A stretch of DNA of 6,492 nt from Helicobacteraceae bacterium (lineage in GTDB: Bacteria; Campylobacterota; Campylobacteria; Campylobacterales; Sulfurimonadaceae): NCBI GenBank assembly GCA_027084065.1, contig JALWLR010000079.1, positions 1 to 6,492 on the forward strand, given 5' to 3'. This document shows, one piece after another, positions 1 through 4,128 of this stretch (position 1 is the stretch's first letter; each line of letters starts with the position of its first letter). The notes beneath the pieces are model-generated. The model ran no database searches. It was not told the origin of the DNA and was given only the letters and a program-made list of their open reading frames with translations. The translations under genes and the position numbers were made by a program.

Positions 1-488
1 ACTTTACGATTCCCTCTTTTAGTATACAATTTTTCAATCCGAAAACGAAAAAAGTAGTAGTCAAATCGACCCAACCCGTTCATGTTGAGGTTATAGGCAG
101 TTCTTCTGCATCTTCTGCACCGCTTGTCATCAAAAAAGAGAACACAAAAAATGGGTCAAATGCCTCTTTAGCATTGCCAAGCTCAGGCAGTGTTAGCGGT
201 ATCGAGACATCGTATGCTGTAACATGGATGATTCTCTCTTTTATTGCCGGAGTCTTTATAGGCGGGATACTGGTATTTTTCAAATTCTATGTCTCAAATA
301 ACAAAAGAATATCGAGATTTTCGTTCGATGACAAAAAAATGCTTTTTGTTAAGCTTCTGCCCTATAAAGACAACCGTGATGTCAAAGAGGTACTGGACAT
401 GCTTGAAGAGGCGCTTTATGGAGAGAAAAAGATCTCCATAGACAAGCAAAAGATCAAAGAAGTTATTAGAAAATATAATATCAGGTAG
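1..488 (+). CDS. BatD-like membrane protein, C-terminal part (5' end outside window)
   Basis: The frame is open from the window edge (first full codon at 3) to the TAG at 486-488. A TTG at 174 could be mistaken for a start, but the coding frame continues upstream without a stop, so the gene is 5'-truncated by the window. The first residues read IPSFSIQFFNPKTKKVVVKS, which fits the end of a beta-sandwich domain as in BatD-family proteins (a pattern like 'ipal.i.yFdPkt.ky'). A Ser/Ala-rich linker follows, then one transmembrane helix (about 225-290, starting WMILSFIAG). A charged cytoplasmic tail contains KLLPYKDNRDVKEVLDMLEE and ends in KEVIRKYNIR. BatD proteins are linked to oxygen tolerance and sit with BatA/B/C in von Willebrand-type operons. 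Those partners would lie upstream, outside the window. The family call is from recalled pattern similarity; another membrane-anchored beta-sandwich protein is possible. Confidence 0.6.
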   Translation, partial: FTIPSFSIQFFNPKTKKVVVKSTQPVHVEVIGSSSASSAPLVIKKENTKNGSNASLALPSSGSVSGIETSYAVTWMILSFIAGVFIGGILVFFKFYVSNNKRISRFSFDDKKMLFVKLLPYKDNRDVKEVLDMLEEALYGEKKISIDKQKIKEVIRKYNIR

Positions 489-516
489 CCGCAACAGAAT
501 AAAATCCAAAGAATTG

Positions 517-525
517 TGATAGAAT
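517..525 (+). promoter_or_regulatory. possible extended -10 promoter ahead of the decayed signalling gene
   Basis: TGATAGAAT has the extended -10 form TG-N-TANAAT. It lies about 30 nt upstream of the ATG at 556 and about 20 nt before its ribosome binding site. No convincing -35 box is visible, which is common in Campylobacterota. The call rests on this motif and its spacing only, in an AT-rich region where chance matches are frequent. Confidence 0.25.
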
Positions 526-544
526 TATTACTATCTCTTTTCTT

Positions 545-558
545 TGGAGCTGCATATG
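545..558 (+). promoter_or_regulatory. ribosome binding site and ATG start of the decayed gene
   Basis: TTTGGAG (542-548) lies 7 nt before the ATG at 556. This is better placed than the GTG at 516, which begins a different frame with no upstream Shine-Dalgarno. The downstream codons read MNPLFFITGMLFFSSSWLDA, a convincing signal peptide with an A-x-A-like end. This supports 556 as the original start. Confidence 0.5.
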
Positions 559-670
559 AATCCACTTTTTTTCATTACGGGAATGCTGTTTTTCTCCTCT
601 TCTTGGTTGGATGCGGCAACACACTCGGACTCTTTTGGTTATACGCCGGAATTTTGGAGTTGGGCTCTAC

Positions 671-679
671 TTTTTTTTT
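671..679 (+). repeat. T9 homopolymer tract
   Basis: Nine consecutive T bases lie inside the decayed signalling gene, at the point where the frame of the signal-peptide part is lost. With eight T the frame from the ATG at 556 would run on into IVVVEEGFLTSEML, but it would still stop at the TAG at 749-751. The tract therefore explains one frameshift but does not by itself restore the gene. Confidence 0.6.
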
Positions 680-1220
680 ATTGTTGTTGTCGAAGAGGGG
701 TTTTTAACGTCGGAGATGCTTAAAAAGCTTGATTCTTATCCGAAGTTGTAGGTTGTCGCACTGGGATCTATCTTTTCTACTTTCCATTTCGGCGAGATAC
801 TTCAGGGAGGGGATGGACGGATATAGCGCGACAAAAAAACTTCGAAAAGCCAAGTTGGACACATTGCCCGTGGTAGTACGTTCAGTCCTTACTTCCCCCG
901 ATGAAGTCGAGAAGATGTTCGAAGTGGGAATGAACGGCTATTTGGCAAAACCCTTTTATTATATTATAAAGAAAGACTTTATACTGTTTTTGCTATATTT
1001 ATAGAGAAAAAAAGAGAACTCTTTAGGCACTACAAGCCAGATAAAAGACTCTTTCGACGATATAGAGATGCTTCATTTTGAAGGTTTGAACATAGAAGAA
1101 GGAATTCAAAATAGTAAAAACTGTGAGCCTTTTTACAAAGAGGTGCTTGTAGAGTTTAAAGAGGCATTTGCCATAGAAATGCAGCGACTCAATCGAGATA
1201 TAGATGTTTATTTGAGACTC

Positions 1221-1227
1221 AAAGGAG
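1221..1227 (+). promoter_or_regulatory. ribosome binding site of amrA
   Basis: AAAGGAG lies 6 nt before the ATG at 1234. It fixes the amrA start, although the HPt-like remnant is still open in another frame through 1241. The signal lies inside the 3' end of the decayed gene, so amrA must be transcribed through or from within that remnant. No clear promoter for the amr cluster could be fixed. TGCTATATT at 991-999 is an extended -10-like possibility only. Confidence 0.75.
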
Positions 1228-1233
1228 AGAAAA

Positions 1234-1809
1234 ATGCTTGATCCTATATTATTGCGTATTGCCAAAACGGCAATTTTGGAACGATTCGATCCCTCTTATC
1301 GAATCGATAGGGAAAAATTGATACGAGAATACCCCTTCTTGGCAGAGCCGGGAGCAGCTTTTGTCACACTCAACAAAGGTAAAAATCTGCGTGGCTGTAT
1401 AGGTTCCATTATAGCGCATCAGCCGCTTATAGACGACATCATACACAATGCGCGCTCGGCAGCTTTCAGTGACCCGCGTTTTGATCCTCTCAGACCTGAA
1501 GAGATAGATGATTCATTGATACTTGAAGTATCGGTTCTGACACCGCCTCAGAAGATAGAATATAGCGATTTTGAAGATTTGAAGCGAAAAATAGTTCCCA
1601 AAAAGGATGGTCTTATTTTGAAATATGGGCAGTATCAGGGAACTTTCTTGCCGCAGGTATGGGAGCAGCTGCCAAGTGTAGAGCAGTTTTTGGAGCATCT
1701 AAGCTACAAAGCGGGTGCGAATCCAACCATCTACTCTATGCACCCGGAAATATACCGCTACCGTGTGGAACATATAGAGGAGCCTTGGAATGCAATACTA
1801 CCGTTATAA
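1234..1809 (+). CDS. amrA: AmmeMemoRadiSam system protein A (AMMECR1 family)
   Basis: This 191-residue protein is close to full length for the AMMECR1 domain. The family's signature LRGCIG is at residues 52-57 with its conserved Cys. AFVTLNKGKNLRG before it and the helix with ARSAAFSDPRF after it (about 73-83) match the family. LEVSVLTPPQ (about 97-106) and GTFLPQVWEQLP (about 136-147) are further conserved blocks. The human homologue AMMECR1 is linked to a syndrome with midface hypoplasia and elliptocytosis. The biochemical role in bacteria is not established to my knowledge. The protein has no signal peptide or membrane segment, so it is cytoplasmic. The start is set by AAAGGAG 6 nt upstream. 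The 3' end overlaps amrS by 20 nt, so the two are likely translationally coupled. A 9-bp inverted repeat lies in its first 75 nt. Confidence 0.94.
   Translation: MLDPILLRIAKTAILERFDPSYRIDREKLIREYPFLAEPGAAFVTLNKGKNLRGCIGSIIAHQPLIDDIIHNARSAAFSDPRFDPLRPEEIDDSLILEVSVLTPPQKIEYSDFEDLKRKIVPKKDGLILKYGQYQGTFLPQVWEQLPSVEQFLEHLSYKAGANPTIYSMHPEIYRYRVEHIEEPWNAILPL
1282..1306 (+). repeat. 9-bp perfect inverted repeat early in amrA
   Basis: The arms CGATTCGAT (1282-1290) and ATCGAATCG (1298-1306) are exact reverse complements, separated by 7 nt. In the mRNA this could fold into a hairpin about 50 nt after the amrA start codon. It lies in coding sequence (ERFDPSYRIDR), so it may be incidental. There is no T run after it, so it is not a terminator. 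Confidence 0.5.
1777..1782 (+). promoter_or_regulatory. ribosome binding site of amrS inside amrA
   Basis: GAGGAG lies 7 nt before the ATG at 1790, inside the amrA codons for IEEP. It supports an amrS start that overlaps the end of amrA by 20 nt (amrA stop at 1807-1809). Confidence 0.75.
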
Positions 1810-2785
1810 AAGTGACGATGCCATAACCTGTTTGCTGTGTCAGCACTACTGTACGCTCAAAGAGGGAAAAACGGGTATCTGCGGAATCAATCAAAACGAT
1901 CATGGTAAACTGCGTAATTTGACCTACGGGCATCCCAGTGCCATCAACCTCGATCCGATAGAGAAAAAGCCTCTGTATCATTTCCTACCCAAGACAACTT
2001 CCTTGTCGATTGGGACGGTAGGATGTAACTTTCGCTGCCCTTTTTGTCAAAACTGGTCAATCTCTCAAACATCAAACGTCAATGAAGAGGTCAACTACCC
2101 ACCCAAAACCATTGTCAAACTCGCTTTGCAATATGGTGCAAAAAGTATAAGTTACACCTACAACGAACCTACCATTTGGTACCCTTACGCAAAAGATATA
2201 GGTGTTCTTGCAAAAGAGGCGGGGCTTAGAAACGTTTTTGTCTCCAGCGGATATGAGTCCAAAGAGGTTTTTGAAGATATGCAAAGCTGGGTCGACGCGG
2301 CTAACATCGATCTTAAAAGCTTTTCTCATGACTACTATAAAAAGGTACTTAAAACTTCGTTGGACGGTGTTTTGGAAAATTTGAAAAAATTTGCGGCTTC
2401 AAATATCTGGGTTGAGGTTACGACACTCGTCATTCCCGGTGTAAACGATTCAGCGCAGGAGCTGACAAAGATGGCGGAGTTCATTTATGAGCAGATGGGG
2501 GCGGATGTTCCATGGCATTTGAGTGCGTTTCATCCCGATTATAAAATGATGGATACGCCGCCTACTTCTTTGCAAAAACTGCTTGAAGCCAAGGAGATAG
2601 CTGAGAGCGTCGGCTTGAAGTATGTCTATATGGGCAATGTACGTTACGACAGTTCTACCTATTGTCCACATTGCAAAGAGCTGCTTATAAAACGAGAGGT
2701 GTACGATACTCATATTGTAGGGCTCGATTTGCAAACAGGGCGGTGTAAATACTGTCAAGAAGAGATCAAAGGAGTATGGTTATGA
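1790..2785 (+). CDS. amrS: AmmeMemoRadiSam system radical SAM enzyme
   Basis: This 331-residue radical SAM protein resembles pyruvate formate-lyase activating enzymes. The CxxxCxxC motif that binds the [4Fe-4S] cluster and S-adenosylmethionine is C79, C83, C86 in GCNFRCPFCQNW. Before it is a Cys-rich N-terminal block (C14, C17, C21, C31: CLLCQHYC...GICG). After it come YTYNEPTIW (123-130), NIDLKSF (172-178) and WVEVTTLVIPG (207-217), typical of this subfamily's barrel. HLSAFHPDYKM (243-253) and YMGNV (280-284) follow. The C-terminus has two more CxxC pairs (C292/C295 and C319/C322), ending in IKGVWL, likely a zinc-ribbon-like metal site. It would reductively cleave S-adenosylmethionine to the 5'-deoxyadenosyl radical; the substrate is unknown to me. 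Length and motif set match the family, with no sign of damage. It overlaps amrA upstream and shares ATGA with amrB downstream. Confidence 0.96.
   Translation: MQYYRYKSDDAITCLLCQHYCTLKEGKTGICGINQNDHGKLRNLTYGHPSAINLDPIEKKPLYHFLPKTTSLSIGTVGCNFRCPFCQNWSISQTSNVNEEVNYPPKTIVKLALQYGAKSISYTYNEPTIWYPYAKDIGVLAKEAGLRNVFVSSGYESKEVFEDMQSWVDAANIDLKSFSHDYYKKVLKTSLDGVLENLKKFAASNIWVEVTTLVIPGVNDSAQELTKMAEFIYEQMGADVPWHLSAFHPDYKMMDTPPTSLQKLLEAKEIAESVGLKYVYMGNVRYDSSTYCPHCKELLIKREVYDTHIVGLDLQTGRCKYCQEEIKGVWL
2768..2785 (+). promoter_or_regulatory. ribosome binding site and ATGA junction deciding the amrB start
   Basis: AAAGGAG (2768-2774) is only 1 nt from an ATG at 2776 but 7 nt from the ATG at 2782. The second ATG is therefore the better start. 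It overlaps the amrS stop TGA (2783-2785) as ATGA, the usual arrangement for coupled translation. Confidence 0.8.
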
Positions 2786-3567
2786 TACGAAGAGCAAGTG
2801 TCGCGGGGAGTTTTTATCCTGCAAAAGAGGGCGAAGTTATCAAGTATTTTCAGTATTTCAGCGAAGTGTTTGATAAACATGCAAAACTGCCCGAAATAGC
2901 TACAAGAGCGGTTATCGTTCCGCATGCAGGGCATATTTACTCCGGTTTTACGGCAAATATCGCCTACAGGCTGTTGCAAAAAAGCGGTGTCAAACATTTT
3001 GCCGTTATCGGTCCTTCACACAGAGTAGCATACGTAGGTAGCAGTATGTGTGATTTTGAAAGCTATGCCACTCCGCTTGGAGCGTTACAGGGAGATCATG
3101 AGATGTATGCAAAGCTTCAGGAAAGGTTCGATCTTCCCTGTTATCAACAGGCACATGCAGAACACTCCACCGAAGTGCAGTTTCCATTTATCAAATACTA
3201 TATCCCAGATGCGAAAATCGTAGAAATCATCTACAGTGACGAGCGTCCACAGCATTTAGCTCCCGTTATCGAATACATTTTACAAAATCCAAAGTGGGGT
3301 GTTATAATCAGTACCGATTTGAGTCATTTTCATACATTGCAAGAGGCAAACAGAATCGATTCTGTCTGTATCAGCGGCATAGAAAAACTCGATGTCGATA
3401 TGCTGCATGCAGGTTGTGAGGCATGTGGAAAAATAGGAGTAGAAGCGATGCTGCTTGCAGCGAAGAAACTCGCTTTAAAACCGGTTGTTCTGGATTATAG
3501 AACAAGTGCGGATGCAAGTGGAGATACAAGTCGGGTTGTCGGGTATCTCAGCGTCGCATTTTTGTGA
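2782..3567 (+). CDS. amrB: AmmeMemoRadiSam system protein B (MEMO1 family)
   Basis: This 261-residue protein is full length for the MEMO1 family, whose fold resembles class III extradiol dioxygenases. It starts RRASVAGSFYPA, the usual opening. The residues matching human MEMO1 metal ligands are all visible: H48 in VPHAGHIYSG, H80 in GPSHR, H182 in STDLSHFH and C215 in CEACGKIG. EHSTEVQFPF (127-136) and the closing DTSRVVGYLSVAF are also typical. Human MEMO1 is known as a redox- and iron/copper-related protein; the bacterial activity is not established to my knowledge. Keeping all four ligands suggests a working metal site. An ATG 6 nt upstream (2776) would add two residues but sits 1 nt from the Shine-Dalgarno, so I chose 2782. 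The protein is cytoplasmic and is the last gene of the amr cluster. Confidence 0.95.
   Translation: MIRRASVAGSFYPAKEGEVIKYFQYFSEVFDKHAKLPEIATRAVIVPHAGHIYSGFTANIAYRLLQKSGVKHFAVIGPSHRVAYVGSSMCDFESYATPLGALQGDHEMYAKLQERFDLPCYQQAHAEHSTEVQFPFIKYYIPDAKIVEIIYSDERPQHLAPVIEYILQNPKWGVIISTDLSHFHTLQEANRIDSVCISGIEKLDVDMLHAGCEACGKIGVEAMLLAAKKLALKPVVLDYRTSADASGDTSRVVGYLSVAFL
3350..3365. repeat. 16-bp perfect palindrome inside amrB
   Basis: ACAGAATCGATTCTGT reads the same on both strands, centred on ATCGAT. It lies in the codons for NRIDSV. Palindromes of this size can be dimeric protein sites, but within a coding region and present once it may be chance. Confidence 0.4.
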
Positions 3568-3572
3568 TACGG

Positions 3573-3578
3573 TATAAT
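3573..3578 (+). promoter_or_regulatory. possible -10 element before the deoxyribosyltransferase gene
   Basis: An exact TATAAT lies in the 48-nt gap between amrB and the next gene, 37 nt before its TTG start. No good -35 hexamer is seen about 17 nt upstream, within amrB. If real, it would start a second transcription unit (deoxyribosyltransferase and sensor kinase) or add an internal promoter. No terminator hairpin is visible in the gap, so read-through from the amr cluster is also possible. Confidence 0.35.
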
Positions 3579-3615
3579 AACAGAGATAAGATAAAAATCC
3601 ACAGCGGGATGTGAT

Positions 3616-4128
3616 TTGAAAAAAATATATATTGCGGGTCCGGACGTATTTGAAGCTGATGCCAAAGAGCGGGGCGAGAGGTATAAAAAACTCTGTATGC
3701 AGTATGGATATGAGGGACTTTTTCCGCTTGACAATGAAATAGCCTTTTGTGGCTCACCCAACGAAGTTGCATGTACGATTTTCAAAGCAAATGTAGAGAT
3801 GATCGATGCGTGTGACATCGTCATAGCCAATTTGAACCCTTTTCGCGGCAAAGAGAGTGACTCTGGAACGGTATGGGAGTGCGGGTATGCCTATGCCAAG
3901 GGAAAAGAAGTATATGGCTACATGCAGAATGTACGAAACTACAAAGAGCGGTTTAGTGAAGAAGAAACGCAAAAAGAGGGAGGTAGGCTTCTTGATGTGG
4001 ATGGAAAAATCATAGAGGATTTTGGATATCCGCTCAACTTGATGATAGCTTGCAGTGTTCAAAAAATTGTCGCTGGTAGCTTTGAAGATGCTTTAAAGGA
4101 GCTGCATGCACAATCTTCTCGTTCGTAG
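3616..4128 (+). CDS. nucleoside 2-deoxyribosyltransferase family protein
   Basis: This 170-residue protein begins KKIYIAGPDVFE, the nucleotide-binding opening of the nucleoside 2-deoxyribosyltransferase family. FPLDNE (36-41) follows, then NVEMIDACDIVIANLNPFRG (59-78). The active-site block is ESDSGTVWECGYAYAKGK (80-97), where E88 matches the catalytic nucleophilic Glu and D82 the nearby conserved Asp. NLMIACS (141-147) matches the C-terminal substrate loop. Family enzymes move 2-deoxyribose between bases, or hydrolyse the N-glycosidic bond (as in the DNPH1/RCL branch), in nucleotide salvage or pool cleaning. Which of these applies cannot be told here. The start is TTG, with GCGGGA (3604-3609) 6 nt upstream; no in-frame ATG or GTG fits better. 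The product is cytoplasmic. Its last 23 nt overlap the sensor kinase gene. Confidence 0.88.
   Translation: MKKIYIAGPDVFEADAKERGERYKKLCMQYGYEGLFPLDNEIAFCGSPNEVACTIFKANVEMIDACDIVIANLNPFRGKESDSGTVWECGYAYAKGKEVYGYMQNVRNYKERFSEEETQKEGGRLLDVDGKIIEDFGYPLNLMIACSVQKIVAGSFEDALKELHAQSSRS
4095..4101 (+). promoter_or_regulatory. ribosome binding site deciding the sensor kinase start
   Basis: AAAGGAG sits 4 nt before the ATG at 4106, inside the end of the deoxyribosyltransferase gene. The spacing is slightly short, but the ATG opens directly into a classic signal peptide. Choosing it gives a 23-nt gene overlap. The next in-frame ATG (4178) would cut off the signal sequence. Confidence 0.7.

Larger units (their letters stand above)
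556..1241 (+). pseudogene. decayed receiver-HPt signalling gene (frameshifts, internal stops)
   Basis: No single frame spans this stretch, but recognisable pieces lie in order. From 556 there is a signal peptide and a short hydrophobic segment (FWSWALLFF), closed by TAA at 721-723. After a run of nine T (671-679), the frame beginning at 680 reads IVVVEEGFLTSEMLKKLDSY, like strand 1 and helix 1 of a receiver domain, then hits TAG at 749-751. From about 759 another frame gives the rest of a receiver: MDGYSATKKLRK (813 on), LPVVVRSVLTSP and GMNGYLAKPF with the conserved Lys at about 948. The phosphoacceptor Asp is not evident: DLSFLLSI stands where DLIFLDI is expected. At about 960-1020 the sense switches frame (LYTVFAIFIEKKREL), then back (FEGLNIEEGIQNSKNCEPFY), which is the front of an HPt domain. 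That frame ends with TGA at 1239-1241, before any His-containing helix. I infer a broken kinase or response-regulator gene. It cannot be fully functional as read, and the pieces could come from more than one gene. Confidence 0.62.

Noticed and set aside
516..707. 63-codon frame beginning with GTG at 516
   Set aside because: It has no Shine-Dalgarno, and it overlaps the better ATG at 556, which has a ribosome binding site and a signal peptide in a different frame. The hydrophobic look comes from reading T-rich DNA.
729..1004. Intact 91-residue receiver protein
   Set aside because: The frame contains the back half of a receiver domain but lacks its first strand and the phosphoacceptor Asp, has no ribosome binding site at 729, and ends in a frameshifted tail. 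It is treated as part of the pseudogene.
2776..2781. ATG at 2776 as the amrB start
   Set aside because: It is only 1 nt from the Shine-Dalgarno. The ATG at 2782 has normal 7-nt spacing and the ATGA overlap.
3495..3851. 118-codon - strand frame across the amrB/deoxyribosyltransferase junction
   Set aside because: It is antisense to the ends of two recognised genes. It resembles no known family, and I saw no promoter or ribosome binding site for it.
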